Shown piece after piece: positions 37,001-49,921 of a stretch of 64,000 nt of DNA (within the stretch, counting starts at the first letter, position 1; the number at the start of each line of letters is the position of its first letter). Location of the stretch: the NCBI RefSeq assembly GCF_964275005.1, contig NC_092689.1, positions 4,524,674-4,588,673 of the forward strand, in the 5' to 3' direction. The position numbers and the translations under genes were made by a program. The stretch comes from Diadema setosum (Eukaryota > Echinodermata > Echinoidea > Diadematoida > Diadematidae). The notes below the pieces were generated by a model. The model ran no database searches and was not told the origin of the DNA. It saw only the letters and a program-made list of their open reading frames with translations.

Positions 37001-40000
37001 TTTTTGTTTTGTTTTGTTTTGTTTTTTCAGTAGCCCACTTTGTTTTAGTGTGCATTGCATGTACCAGTATGTCAATTATTGCCAGTATGGCTACTGCTTT
37101 TTAACTACTTGTTATCTCTACAAGATCACAATCAGAGCAAACACTTTGAACACATGCTATTTATTTGTTGTTATGCTTTTATCACATTTAACAGGACATA
37201 AAAGATAAGATTTATTTAGCCTTGCAGAGCCAGGGAAACTACCAGGTGACAGTACACTGTAATCAGAGAATATTTTGTAAATTTTTATTTTTTTTTCCCT
37301 GTGCAGTCTGGACCAATTGAATGTCAATGAGGTAATGAGAGAGAATATCATGAAATTCCATCGTGTACAGTTAAAGGGATGGTACAGTATTGGTGGAGAT
37401 GAGAATTCGGCTTTTAACTTTTTGCGAGATACCAAGAAAACACTTATGATATAGTACAAAGCATACCATTTTCAGAGGAATTCAAAGTTTATTTGATGAA
37501 AATCAGGTTTGGAATGACTAAAAACATTCAAAAACAAAGAAAAACAAGGCGATCGTAATAAAGTGTGGGTCCACACTTTATCATAATTGCTCTTTTTTTG
37601 ATATCTCAGTCATTTCAAAACCAATTTTCATCAAATAAACGTTGAATTCCTCATAGATGCGCTTTCATATTTTATAAGAGGTTTCTCATTATCTCACCAA
37701 AAAATGTTAGAAACCTGAAATTAGGTCTAAACCAAAACTATACGATCCCTTTAAAGTGATAGTATAGGACCTCTTTGTTTGCAGACATCTCAGTCATTTC
37801 AAAACTGATTTTCACCACATAAACTTTCAATTCCTTGTAGTGTATGCTCTTTAGTATTTCTTACAGTGGTTTCTCATTATCTCACAAAAAGTTAAAATCT
37901 GAATCTCCTTCTCAACCAAAACGATACCATCCCTTTAAACATGCAAAAGTCTTGACAATTTCTTACCAACCCTCTTCTTTTCATTGCCAGGTACTGCCTT
38001 CTACACCTATGAGATGACCAAAGTCTTCCTGCTTATAAGAGGTCCACCCATGCTCTCCAAACCATCCCCAACTGAGCCTGGGGAGCGTGTCCTCATCATC
38101 CCCGCCAATCTTTGTGTCGGCGGCGTAGCTGGGGCAATAGCACAGACCATTACGTGAGTTAGATTGGAAGTTGTTGGTCTAGCCATGTAAGGTGCACTAC
38201 AGAATCCCTGACTTGTGCCTCAGCCATGTGCATGCATGCATGCATGAAACTGAAATGTGCTTCCAGCTTTGTATGGATATGGAGAAAAAACCACAACAGT
38301 GTACTGGCAAAGTGTGTGTGTATTTTATGTCTGTGTGATGTTTAACAAGGTTAGCAGATGATTTGAATTTTATTTTTATATTCAAATTCTAATACAGTAG
38401 AATATTCAATGATTAAACAGATTTTCCTATATGCTTGATAGTATGCATTTCTAGTGAAATGTGAATATTTTGTCATCAGTTAGTATATGAAATCCTTACA
38501 GCTATGAAAAATCAGGTATTATAAAGAAAAAAAAAACCCATCATTAGCCATATGAATGAGAATATTGACCAATTTCTAGCCCATCCTGATGCATTCTGCT
38601 GAATATTAGATGGATATAAAGACATGCTTAGGTTTACATCATGTTTAGCTGGGTGTTACATTTACTGAATTTTAATATTGTCAATGAATGCTTGATTATA
38701 TTTTGTCTCTGCGAGATGATGTACTGCCAGCTGTTGTTACTATGCCTTGCTCAGAAATGATTAATGGTGCTGGCTTATCTATATGACCTTTGTTCTTCCA
38801 TTACGGTAAAGTCTGTTTCACTTTGTTTGTTTTGTACTCCCGATCTTTTTGAGAAGTACACCCATTGTGCAGCTTACTGGACCGATGATTTGTTTTTATT
38901 ATTTTCTATAGAAAATGTATCGTATCATCATTTGAGTGCCCATTTGTTTCCAACTTCTTGTGACAGCAGTTAGCTTTATGCTCTCATGGAGATATCATGT
39001 ATAAATTCAATGTACTATAATCATGATTTGATGTCTCATGTACTTTGGTTTGTTTCCTATTTCGTTACTCACTCAGTTATCCACTGGATGTTGTGAGGAG
39101 AATAATGCAGCTGGGGACTATGGTACCACATGCTTCAAAGTAAGATTCTCCTCGGTCTCCTCTAGCTGTGAATGTAATGAAGTACATGACTTTCTGTGCA
39201 TGGATATTGTATGTTCAGGCATGCAAACCCCTACTACGTAGAACATTTCATGCTTAACCTGATCATTTGCCCTATTTTACTTTCATGACATTGAGAGAAA
39301 TTTCTCTGATACTTCGCCAAAGTTTTTTTTTTGTTTGTAAAGATATTAATTTCAGATTATCAAAAGCAAGCAGTGCATGGCTTGTTGATAAGGTAGCATG
39401 TGCAAGTTGAAGAATGATGCTTTTACACCTTTGCTGCCTGTTTGGCAATGCTTTTGGATCGATCATTGGAGCATAGATGGGTTGCACGGTGTAACCAGAA
39501 GGGAACTATCCAGAATTCCTATTCAGTAATGGAATAAAGCTAACCAGTCAAATTTGAAGGTTGGGCGAAATTATTTTGTTGCGATAGGATAAAGAGAATG
39601 ATGTCGTGTTGTAATTCTTCTGTATGCTTGAATGAAAATCAAAGACTTTGTTAGTGAGAATTTGCAAAGCAGTAATTGAGTAGGTATTTCTCTCACTGAG
39701 TGAAAGGTGTTTGTAGATTATGGGAAAGCTTTTGTTGTGTTAAAAGAAAACTGTACTGACATTTTCTAATTGTCTGATAATTCTAATCTACATTTTTTGA
39801 TGCCTACTATTGGAAAGAGAGCATTCTAAAACCCAGGATAAGCCTGTAATGATTTTTTGAAAAAAATGAAAACGAGCAAGCCAAGGAACGATCCACACAA
39901 TTTGGCCTACGTCACAGGTGCTCTTGGTGCACAACTCCGACATTTAGCAAGACGAACTACATAATGCCAATTTACTGATGAAATCTCACACGAAGTACTG

Positions 40001-42010
40001 CAAAAGCTGTTATTTAGTATAATTGCAATATGGAGCTATAATAAACATGTTAAACAATATCTATTAATCTTTAAAAGCAATCTCTTCAACAGCTTTTTAT
40101 TTAGATAAAACTTGTGGGGAAATTCCAGATATGCAAAATGAAATTGGCATCGTTATCCGAACGTGCTGCCCATAGAAGACTGTGTGTAAGTAATGTTACG
40201 CGTTGATGATCATGATCGAGCGATGGTTCGCCAGTCTAGTTCAAACTAGACAACGATTTCTATCTAACGTAGATGAGGGCTGAGTGAATCTAAATCCAAA
40301 TGTAGATAGACTCTCTTCAACGGCACGCACGATTTACGCTTAGTGAGATGAAAACGGTACCCAGTACACATAGACTCTGAAATACTAGAACTAGGACTAG
40401 GACTACTGAGCAGGAGTAGGTTCTACGTGGCAGTCCAAGTTTTGATGAGTAGGCCCTACACTCACTCACCGTCGACATTGCAGCTGTAACAGTTAGGCCC
40501 TATGTGCACAGTGCTAATAAGGCACAGCGTAACGTTACATACCTCTGCTGCCAGAACTTGAAGAAAATCCAGACGAAAGTCCAGACTCCAGTTCTAGGTC
40601 TGGACCCTTGTCCTGCAGGCACTGTTGTTCCTGTGCTGGATTTTTCAGGTAAGGTATCTGCTTTATGGATTTCCGATGTTTTGTAGTCGAGCTAAATCTC
40701 ATAGTGGTGTTATTTACACCAAGGACTAATGTTAGATCTAACAGTTTGTTTCAGTAGGCCTACTAGGACCCATATCTCGGAAGAGTGGCCTGACCACGTA
40801 GATTCTAACACAGTGTCGCCGCTTCACGATCCCAGCGCTGGTGTAGGTATAGTGCTAGCGTACTTCCGTATCCATGTAGATATCTCAAAATTCACCTTGC
40901 CAAATGGCACCAAAGTCACAGGAAATACTTTATGATTCATATCCAACAGCTCGCGTTAATTGGAAACAAATCACGTGTCGGGAAGCGTAAGTGTAGATGT
41001 CGACTTTCCTGTCGGCGTCGCTAGCCTGCTCTACGACTAAACACGAGTGATTGCGGCCAGGCCCTACCTACCTGCTGCGCAAGCACAGACTGAAGTTAGC
41101 CATTTAATATCATGAGACAAATCTTTCAAGTAATCGGGGGCAATAAATAAATTTACAAATTATTTGTGGTAAGTTGAATGAAAAATGTAGTTCCTATATC
41201 ACACAAGTCGCAAAAATCATTACACTTTTGAGTTTAGTTCTCGCGTAAATTCCCCGTTCGCACAGTACTAGTCCGCTAACTTCAGTTCTAGATTGTGCAT
41301 CTTGCGTTCGCCAAGATCTCTCGCGAAGAGTGAGTTTTTTTTTGAGTGACGACTTGAAAGTCGACGTCAATATTGATACTTCTCGATTACTGATTTCGTT
41401 CAAATATAAGAGAATACTTTGAAATATGCTATGAAGTATATCCTGTAATTTTGGTGCGATTTGGTTTAGTGAAATTTGAGATATCTACATGGATAGAACA
41501 GTACACAAGCGCCGCCTGCTAGCTAAATTAGGCCTAAGCGTCGTCTGCTACTCGATACGAATTAACGCACGCGTATGCGAGCACTTGTAATCAGTAATAG
41601 TGAGAGCACCTGTGACATCATAACATCCGGGCTCGTCAGCTCATTAGCATAATTCTCACCTAAAAAGTTCCATTTTTAACATTAAATTACGGACTTAATC
41701 GTTATGAAATTTTGATTCTGTTTGCACCGCTGGGTCTTTTAGAATTAAAAGAACAACATATAAAAAGATAAAAAACCGGTAAAATGCCCTTTTAACAAGT
41801 CATTGCATTCTATGTACCGTCCTGTGCAGCTACATTCTTCAAAACCTGATGACCGTCTACAACGAGCAAGGCGTGAGGGGTCTCTACCGGGGTCTGACCA
41901 TCAACTACCTGCGGGCCATCCCGGCCGCCGCCGTCTCCTTCACGGTCTTTGAGAAGATGAAGCAGTTCCTCACCGTGTCATTCCCCTCCCACTTTGCCCA
42001 CGGATCATGA
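31048..42010 (+). CDS. SLC25A16: Mitochondrial carrier, SLC25A16/Leu5-like (coenzyme A carrier group), complete 9-exon gene
   Basis: Inner-membrane six-helix carrier. The SLC25A16/Leu5 group is linked to CoA import into the mitochondrial matrix. Coding exons: 31048-31117, 32510-32602, 33472-33605, 34556-34592, 35420-35541, 36581-36647, 37991-38153, 39077-39139, 41830-42010. The product has 309 residues (human SLC25A16 has 332). The three carrier repeats show their signatures: PLDRIK at 36-41, PLDMIR at 121-126 and PLDVVRR at 231-237. Family-specific stretches include GGVAGCCAK, LYKGNGAMMVRIFPYGAIQF, ICTYPLDM and GLYRGLTINYLRAIP, which fit SLC25A16 better than SLC25A42. The start is the first in-frame ATG of two adjacent ones; a short N-terminus ending in LLRNFISGG matches the human layout. 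Exon 4 is only 37 nt. Intron 8 (2.7 kb) carries a fold-back element. Direction is the same as the kinase upstream and IVD-2 downstream. Confidence 0.94.
31191..31757. mobile_element. MITE family B, full palindromic copy in carrier intron 1
   Basis: 567 bp with ends TTAAAGGGAAG...AAACCCTAAG and the inverse CTTAGGGTTTACCTTCCCTT. The arms are near-perfect inverted copies for well over 150 bases (for example TGGGTTGAGTGAAAGCAGCA against TGCTGCTTTCACTCAATCCA with few changes). It is flanked by TTAA. The high arm identity suggests a recent insertion compared with the copies at 8.4 and 26.1 kb. Confidence 0.85.
35734..35974. mobile_element. Fold-back MITE rich in TTCGCGAA words
   Basis: TA-flanked 241-bp element in carrier intron 5. 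The left end CTGTATACGCC plus ATATTTCGCGAG pairs with the right end CTCGCGAAATATATGGCGTG and TACAG. TTTCGCGAA-type words occur repeatedly in both arms. Confidence 0.8.
37371..37754. mobile_element. MITE family A, copy 2 (full)
   Basis: Palindromic, TTAA-bounded element in carrier intron 6. The left part reads TTAAAGGGATGGTACAGTAT, the right part TACGATCCCTTTAA. The centre is a near-palindrome around GTGTGGGTCCACAC. Words such as GATATCTCAGTCATTTCAAA mark the family. Confidence 0.82.
37755..37939. mobile_element. MITE family A, right-arm fragment
   Basis: A second right arm of the same family directly abuts the full copy, ending ACGATACCATCCCTTTAA. This looks like a truncated neighbouring insertion or an arm duplication. 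Confidence 0.7.
39905..41622. mobile_element. Large fold-back element in carrier intron 8
   Basis: ACGTCACAGGTGCTCTTGG at about 39,909 and GAGAGCACCTGTGACATCAT at about 41,600 form the outer inverted pair. A second, longer inverted pair lies inside: ATCCATGTAGATATCTCAAA near 40,870 against TTTGAGATATCTACATGGAT near 41,475, with similarity continuing for about 80 bases. The 1.7-kb interior includes CpG-richer DNA and a short open frame (40,504-40,686) ending near a good splice donor. No transposase was seen. Confidence 0.55.
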
Positions 42011-42183
42011 CCAAAGAACGGGACAGTGCAAACTTTCTTTTGAAAGTCAGCAAACTTGTAAACCGTGCTGATGGGGTCACTTCAGTTTCCTACAAAACAG
42101 CCCCAGCGATGACGGAATGAGATATTGTGCATCAGCTCATGACTACTTGTGGTTGTTTTAGACCACCTGACGTCTAGGTCTGA

Positions 42184-42189
42184 AATAAA
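42184..42189 (+). terminator. Candidate poly(A) signal of the SLC25A16-like gene
   Basis: AATAAA occurs 174 bases after the carrier stop codon, on the sense strand and before the first downstream repeat element. This is the closest canonical signal. Longer 3'UTR forms reaching into the 44-49 kb AT-rich DNA cannot be excluded. Confidence 0.45.
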
Positions 42190-42548
42190 TTCAGTCCGTG
42201 GATCTTCATCATCCTGATAAAGTTTCAAAGGAGGGTAAAGCAGTGCTGATCTATGACTAGAACTTTCGATGCACAGGATCTGGCAAGAGGGATCAAACAT
42301 TCAAACTTCACGTTATTGCACATTCGGTGGAATGGCCTGTGTCAGGTATCTCTGGGCCCGCTTATGCTCGAATCTTTTTTATTCAGTAAAGAAGCATAAG
42401 GGTGTTAGTGCTGTGCAGAGTCACTGTGTTTAATGCCCTTTCTTGCTCTCAGTTGGTGAAAGATTCAAATATATATGGAAAGTTTTTGATGCAGTGTAAC
42501 ATGCTCTTAAGGGTGCAGCAGATAAATGATCTGAAATATGATTGTTGT

Positions 42549-44188
42549 TGTCTCGCCCACCGGAGGTGAAGGCGAGACTAAGGGATCCAAATGGCGTCCA
42601 TCCGTCGTCCGTCCGTCGTCCGTCACAAATGTTAAAGTTTACCTGCAAGACTCTCTTATGATGCATAACTTGGCAACTGTTACAGCAACGGCAGCCACAC
42701 TTGGGTGATAGAAGCACTAGGGGTATCTTCATGTTATGGTGTTGTTGGAGGTCATGTGATGATGTCAGAGGTCATTTGAGGTCATATATTGAAGGGATAG
42801 TACAGTTTTGGTGGAGATGAGAATTGGGCTTTTAACTTTTTGCGAGATACCAAGAATACACTTATGATATTGTAAAGAACATGCCATTTTAAGAGGAATT
42901 CAAAGTTTATTTGACGAAAATCGGGTTTGGAATGACTGAAACATCAAAAAACAAAGTAAAACAAAGTGGTCGTAATAAAGTGTGGGTCCCACACTTTATT
43001 AGAATCGCTCTTTTTGATATCTCGGCCATTTCAAAACCAATTTTCATCAAATAAACGTTGAATTCCTCATAGAATTACATGCTCTTTCACATTTTATAAG
43101 AGGTTTCTCATTATCTCAAAAAAAATGTTAGAAACTGAAATTAGGTCTCAACCATAACTGTACAATCCCTTTAAAGAGTATTGGTTTATATGCAAGACTC
43201 TTTTCTATGTTAAAGTTTACCTGCAAGACTCTCTTTTGACAAATAACTTCACATAAGTTGCTTGGATTACAACCTAACTTGGGTCATAGATGCACTGGGG
43301 GTACCTTCATGTTATGGTGCTGTTGGAGGTCACAGGATAAGGTCAAAGGTCATTTGAGGTCATATGTGAAAGTTTACTTGCAAGACTCTCTTATCACTCG
43401 TAACTCGACATATGTTGCTACAATGGCAATCAAACTTTGGTGATGGATGCACTGGGGGTACCTTCATGTTATGGTGCCGTAAGAGGTCACATGATAAGGT
43501 CAAAGGTCATTTGAGGTCATACGTTAAAGTTTACTTGCAAGACTCTCCTATCACACGTAACTCAGCACATGTTGCTACAATGGCAATCAAACTTGGGTGA
43601 TGGTAGATGTCTCTTGGGAAGTTGAAGGTTACCACAAGGTCAAAGGTCACAGACAGGGGTCAACAAACTTTTAGGGCCCAATGTTAAGTTTTTAGGGCGC
43701 ATTTCGTTTATGGCTCATAACTTTTGATTCCTTTGTCCGTTTGTGACCAAACGTGGATGGAAGATGTCCCTTGGGGAGGTGAAGGTTGTCACAAGGTCAA
43801 GGGTCACAGACAGGGGTCAACAAACTTTTAGGGCCCAATGTTATGTTTTTAGGGCGCGTTTTGACTGTGGCTCATAACTTTTGATCCCTATGTCCGTTTG
43901 TGACCAAACTTGGACGGTAGATGTCCCTTGGGGAGTTAAAGGTCATCACAAGGTCAAAGGTCACAGAAAGGGGTCAACAAATTTTTAGGGCCCAATGTTA
44001 AGTTTTTATGGCGCATTTCGTTTATGGCTCATTACTTTTGATCCCTTTGTCCGTTTGTGACCAACCTTGGTTGGTAAATGTCCCTTGGGGTGTTGAAGGT
44101 CACCACAAGGTCAAAGGTCATAAGCAGGTCAATTAACTTCTGGGAGTTATAAAAAATATTAATTCCTTGTACGCGAATGGGCGAGACA
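42549..44188. mobile_element. Composite tandem-repeat element with TGTCTCGCCCA ends
   Basis: The left end TGTCTCGCCCA and the right end TGGGCGAGACA are inverted. After a GTCCGTCC-rich stretch come four copies of a unit around AAGTTTACTTGCAAGACTCT, then about four copies (period about 150-156 bases) of a unit around CAAGGTCAAAGGTCACAGAC and GGGCCCAATGTTA. A family A MITE is inserted at 42,789-43,174. Similar GTCCGTCC-bearing elements are common in marine invertebrate genomes. Confidence 0.75.
42789..43174. mobile_element. MITE family A, copy 3, nested
   Basis: Full palindromic copy lying inside the composite element. The left edge is GAAGGGATAGTACAG, the right edge TACAATCCCTTTAA. Tandem units of the host element continue on both sides, so this insertion is younger than its host. 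Confidence 0.82.
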
Positions 44189-47100
44189 CAATTTGGCACT
44201 TGCCTTGTTTGTAAAAATGCAGTGAAATTTAACAGAGATTTTCAGCTTTAGCTCTTAATCAAGTGCATGTTGACCAGTATGATAATGACTTTTTAGGTTT
44301 TTAAAGATGTGCACCGCTTCAAAGGTTTTGATAATCATGAACTTCTTCAAAATTGGGGATTATGGGTAATTTACATCTGCTTTCTATTGATCTGTCTGAA
44401 ATATGCTGCACATGGTCAATCACATATTGAATGTATATCGGATGTGATTTGTGGACCATTTTAAAGAAAACAAGACCAATCTTGTTGAGGATTGTATTTG
44501 TACTGAAAACTTACACTGTATGTTCGTACAAAGTTTTAGGTTTGTCAAAAAACTGAAAGCAGAATTTTAGGTCTTCAACAGAATATCACACTTCGGTAAT
44601 TTGATCACAAAATACTGGCATACACTGACATTATATGGGGCAGTTTTATCCTTCCCTTATTTATTTTTTTTCCTGTTGGATATTTTATGGATGTTTGAGA
44701 GTGTGAGTAAATGTTTTATGGCAAGTGTGCAGCAGAGTTTTTTTTTTTTTTTTTCATCAGGTCAAACACTTTGACATGGTCATTACAACTCAGTGTCTTC
44801 TTGAAAACTGCAAAATAATGCCTTTTTCTTTACACCAATTAGTCAAAAGTGAATTATGTCCTACCATGAGGAAAAAAAAAAACCTGAGAGATGTAGAAAT
44901 TAACGAAATTAACATCTTCAATAAGTCACACTTATTCCAATAGCAGATGAATGTAAAATGTGTTTTATTATATACCTCTATATACATTTCTACATCAGGA
45001 AGAGTCTTCTGTATCAGTTACCCGAGTAAATCAAGGTATTTAGCATTGTCCTCACTATTGTAGAGGTTTTTTTTAAATTTTTGTTTGTGTGTGTGAGTTT
45101 TTTTTTTTTCTTCTTTTTTTGAAGCAGAATTATATCAAGTGCCGTGCGAGATATGGGCAATGAAATATGCAGTATTGTGACTTTAGGCTGCACATCAAGA
45201 TGTTCTTCCTGATTAATGCTGAACTCCACTTTTTATTTCATGTGATGACTCTGTTTATGTGATTTTTTTTTTTTATATATTGCTTGTTTATGTTTTTTTG
45301 TCAATATGTAAGAATGACATTACACAGATGGTACTCACTCACTTTGAATGGTACAATTAATTAATATCTTGCCTGTGTATTTTGATATTTAGGTGTGGTA
45401 CATTCACTCAAAGTAATGAATACATGTAATACAATACAAATATGAGACCTGTTACCATTAAAACCTTATGCTGGAATTGTTAGATTTTCTTGTCACTATA
45501 TTCTCTGGTCTCCAGGCTATTTGACCATGTATGGTGATATTTTATTTTTAATAACTACCACAAAAATGATATGAAAGCTGGCTCTTAGAAAAACATAAGA
45601 GATATTGGCTTCAAAGTTTAGTTGCAGTTAAATGTACAGCCAATTAGGCATTTGAACACAGTAGGTGATTGAAAACACAATAGAAGCGTACTTCATATGA
45701 AATAACAAGTTTTTTAATCAAACACATATTTAAACTTTTAATTTTGGATAAGTTATTGAGATTTTAACTGATTGACTCTGAAGGATTGAACAAATGTGAA
45801 GTTATTATTTTTGTAGCCAATTACCATATCCTGCAGTTTTCTCAGCTTTTCAATATTGGGGACTTTATCAGAGCAACACTCTGCATCAGGTCATGTATAT
45901 TAAAATGTGATGGTTCTTTCCTTATATGATATGGAAGTGGAAGAAAAACAGGATGAAAGCATGACAATATAGGCTTCTTTTCTTCCAGTCATTGACTTTA
46001 TATGACCTCAAGAGTTTAATGTATTTTACTGTATTCAGTTTTTTTCTATCCACCATCGATCATTGATCCTATTCATGTATGATAGTTGTTGCACTTTGCA
46101 CTACCTTTTATAATTGAAGACACATCATCTATGAGGTGTGAAACTTGGTTTTCTCTGTATTGTATGTATTCCCTGTGTCTTAATTTATCTCTCTGGTTTC
46201 CCGATGACAATTTTGACGTGACGGATATTTGTTTGGAGCAGAGGTACAAGTTTTTAAATAGCCGTGAGTTGTGTCAGACCCTTTACATGCACTGTGAGCT
46301 AGGTGACAAGTTTTTACAGCTTATGTCATTTGTTGGCTGGTGTGAGGAACTTATTTTTGCTCAACTTTTCTGACACAGTGACACATGCTGTGTATGTGTG
46401 GCCATGCAAAAGAGTTTGAAAATGATGGTTAAAATTTGTGATCCATGAACCACACAGTTAGGGTATTACAGCTACTTTGTATGTTGCAATGTCTGCTCGG
46501 GGCACTTTAAATTGTATTATTGTGGTGGTAATGTACCGCTCTCAGTTTTCTGTAATATCAGAGACTCCAATTCTCCCACTTTTGACAGGAGATCTCCCGC
46601 TTTGAGGTCATTTTTGCAAAGTCTCCCACATTCCTGCTTGAGTTTAAATTTCTCCCACTCAGTCTATGCGTCTCCCACATCAGATGTATTTTTCTCAGGC
46701 TTAAAATTCAGCTTTCACCCATGTAACGGTTAAGTTTTGTCATATATGTTTAAAAAAAAAGAGGGCTAAAATAGCTCCAGAGAACATATAAAGAACCCTA
46801 GATCTGGACTCTGGCCACAAGGGACATTGCACTTCACACTTGTGATGTTGGCTGTGGACAAAAAATATTACATGCATGTTTGTTCAATCAGAGTCTACAG
46901 TTTGCGAGAGGGTCCAAGCAAGAGGATCTCCAGTTAAAGAGATGCCATTGAACACCAATGCCGATGCATGCAGATAAGTTTGCCAATGATAAATGCAGAG
47001 ATGGAAATATTACAATGTCATATCGTATGTGTGTGTGAGTGTGTGTGTGTGTTTAGAGGGAGGGTATGGTTAATGTAATTTCTATGAACCTTGATGGACC

Positions 47101-47393
47101 ACTTGTTTGTTAACTTGTATAATGGTACTTTGTACGATGTCAAAATGTCTCTATTCAGATATGTATTATGATATCGTGGCAGCTTCCTATATATATATAT
47201 ATATACCCGGTATATATATATACACAGTGTGCATGGAGGGGGTTTGTCTTGGTCACAGGCCTCTGAACTACATGGACAGCCATGTCAGTATGAGTAATGA
47301 GAATTTATTGTAACAATAGCTTTCTGATAAAACATGTATCAGAATGTCACATTTTTACTTCTGGAGGGTATAAATATGATTAATTTGGGCCAA
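44189..47393. other. Spacer, no gene seen
   Basis: AT-rich DNA downstream of the carrier gene with scattered T-runs. It could be long 3'UTR or intergenic. The frames here (for instance 46,086-46,373) are unlike any family I know. A short (TA)n lies at about 47,189-47,222. Confidence 0.5.
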
Positions 47394-47395
47394 TA

Positions 47396-47583
47396 CAGTG
47401 GAAACTCAGTATAACGAGATCCTTGGGACCAAGACAATTTGTTCTTTATATCAGATATCTTGTTATATCAGCAGTCAATAAACAATACAAAACAAATGAA
47501 ATAGATTCATTGGGACTGGAGAAATTAGTTTGTTATGCCAGGTATTTTGTTAAAGCAGATCTCTTTATATCGAGTTTCCACTG
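47396..47583. mobile_element. Short pogo-like MITE
   Basis: TA-flanked 188-bp element. The left end CAGTGGAAACTCAGTATAAC pairs with the right end TTTATATCGAGTTTCCACTG. The end type (CAGTsGAAmCTCs) is that of pogo-related MITEs. Confidence 0.8.
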
Positions 47584-48960
47584 TATGTCCACAATGAATG
47601 GACAGTTGATACAAGTCAATGAGTTCCCACCAAACTCTGAAAAATAATTTCAGTCATTGATCTCAAGATGGTGTAGACACACAAATATATATGTGGACCT
47701 TTATGGTATTACTGAATTAGAGATTTGATTAATTTATGTTTGATTGAATCGGAAATTTAATTGCTTTATGTTTGAATTAGTTTCTGTGATACACACAGAT
47801 GTGAGGCAAGTTGCAAGCAGTTCTGTTCCCCTGTAATATTGTGCAGAAAATGCAGGGTAGTTTAAATCATATAGATATCTGGTATATCACAACTTCAAAG
47901 GCTCTGGTAAATTATTATGCATGAAAGTATTTGTTCATCATTTTTAATGTCTATGTTTTCTTGATTTGGACCACATTGATGCAGTGATTACAGCATTTGT
48001 GTTTGGTATCATCTGTCTCTATGTGTAAATGATTTAAATACATGCAATTTTTTATTTTTTATCTAGAGAATTTTAACTCGGTGAAGTTCATTCAGAAGTA
48101 TCACATTCTCTGAACTTCCATTTTCCATTCTGACATCATTTTGAGATATCTCTGGATTTTCATGGTCAAAGAGACCTTTCCTGAACTACATGTATAATCA
48201 AATGATTTCCAAATCTATAGGGCATCTAATGGATGAGTGTTAGAGATCAACTCCATCTGAATATTGCTTGAAATGTCTCATCCGAAGTTTCTTGCCAGAT
48301 GAGTGGAATGTCTGATGTACAATTCATGAAAGTCAAATTGCCTTCAGGTTATTGGCCATATTCTGTGTAGACAGTTTTGATCACAATTGACTTGCTTTTT
48401 AAATGAGGGGGAGAAGTTCTTTTCAAACTCATTCATATAAGATCCCATCACTCCATAACTTTTAATCAGGTACAACACATAAGCTTTGCCCCGTGGTTCG
48501 CTAGATATTGTATGTGCAATGATTCGAAGTAGCCTCTAAATTTATATGTCAAAGATTTTTACAATTTTTGAGTGAATGGGTTGAATACAGAAGTGTTAGC
48601 TCATTGAAAAGAAGGCACTTCACATTAGTAGTGGCCACAAGTAATCACTGGAGAGTCATAGTTGGGATTATGGTCAGTGTGAGACAAGGCATTTAGTGAA
48701 CATTTGAGGTTGAGTGGTCCATTTCACATGAAGGTTTGCAATGCAAGTTAATTACCATGTCAAAAGTTATGTAAACCTCTGTATGAAATGGACCGCTGAT
48801 ATTATCATGTCTTTTATGTGTGTAATATATTCTCACATGTATTTACAGACTTGGACGTAAATTAAAGAAGTCCAATCGGATGATATTTTACTAATGTTCA
48901 TATACATTGTTACATTCTGTGTTAATGTTCAGTGATTTATGTGCTTACCAGTGTTTTGGA
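47584..48960. other. Spacer, no gene seen
   Basis: AT-rich DNA without recognisable coding sequence or repeats that I could define. Confidence 0.5.
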
Positions 48961-48966
48961 CCTGTC

Positions 48967-49002
48967 ACCCCCCCCCCCCCCCCCCGCACACAGACACACA
49001 CA

Positions 49003-49046
<44 letters not shown>
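48967..49046. repeat. (C)n(CA)n microsatellite
   Basis: A poly-C run followed by a CA run. Confidence 0.92.
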
Positions 49047-49048
<2 letters not shown>

Positions 49049-49532
49049 AACCCCTTTATATTATACACTGTGTATCTATAAATCATTCTGTTTAGTATAA
49101 TTGAATTTTCCAGACTCAAAGCCATATGATATGTCTCACATTACCAAGTATTTCTGATAACCCACCACAAGAAAAAGGTACAATATTTGGTCTCCGAATT
49201 GATAATTTTGGGAAGGTTAACCTTGCAGTTCAGATGTGGTCAAATGTGCAAGTAATTTGAAGCATTCATCAGTCACTTCAAATACCATGGTTATGTACTT
49301 CAGAAGAGTGTGAAGAGTTTCAGGACATTTTCAAGACATTTTTTAGACTGTGAATGAAATTGGACAAGAGTATTTCAGATATCATACTTTTGGCTGTGAA
49401 TCAAGTTCTGAGCCTATAAAGTCTCTTGTTATTTTTATCCACTATGCTGGCAAGTACATATATTTCACCCGTGGTGTGAGTTACTTTATCAGGGTAGTAT
49501 GGTTAGAGGCAACATAAACCAATATATGTATG

Positions 49533-49542
49533 TATATGTATG

Positions 49543-49615
<73 letters not shown>

Positions 49616-49716
49616 CGACAGATCCAGGAATTCCGTAAAGGGGAGGCGCCTTTACAAAATTAAAAGGGGGGGGGGGCATGTGCCTGGTACGCCCCCCTCT
49701 GGATCTGCCACTGATT

Positions 49717-49763
<47 letters not shown>

Positions 49764-49792
49764 TATATATATATATATATATACATATACAT
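49533..49792. repeat. Two (TA)n blocks split by a short hairpin element
   Basis: TA runs at about 49,545-49,612 and 49,717-49,785. Between them lies an insertion of about 100 bp with ends ACAGCGACAGATCCAGG and CTGGATCTGCCACTG in inverted orientation and G/C runs in the middle. It is a TA-targeting MITE inside a TA microsatellite. Confidence 0.75.
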
Positions 49793-49921
49793 AAACAAAA
49801 TACATACATACAAGTATTTAGGCAGAGCTCGACATTGGGGATGGCCCAGTGGCCCAATCAGAAGCTAAAATTAGATATTAATTAATATATATTCTTATAT
49901 TTTGTTTTTCAGGCCACTATA

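Noticed and set aside
31048-42010. Assignment of the carrier to SLC25A42
   Set aside because: Both are CoA-linked, but the GNGAMMVRIFPYGAIQF and GLYRGLTINYLRAIP stretches fit SLC25A16 better.
46086-46733. Frames of 73-95 codons downstream of the carrier
   Set aside because: No similarity to a family, no splice context, and biased low-complexity composition.
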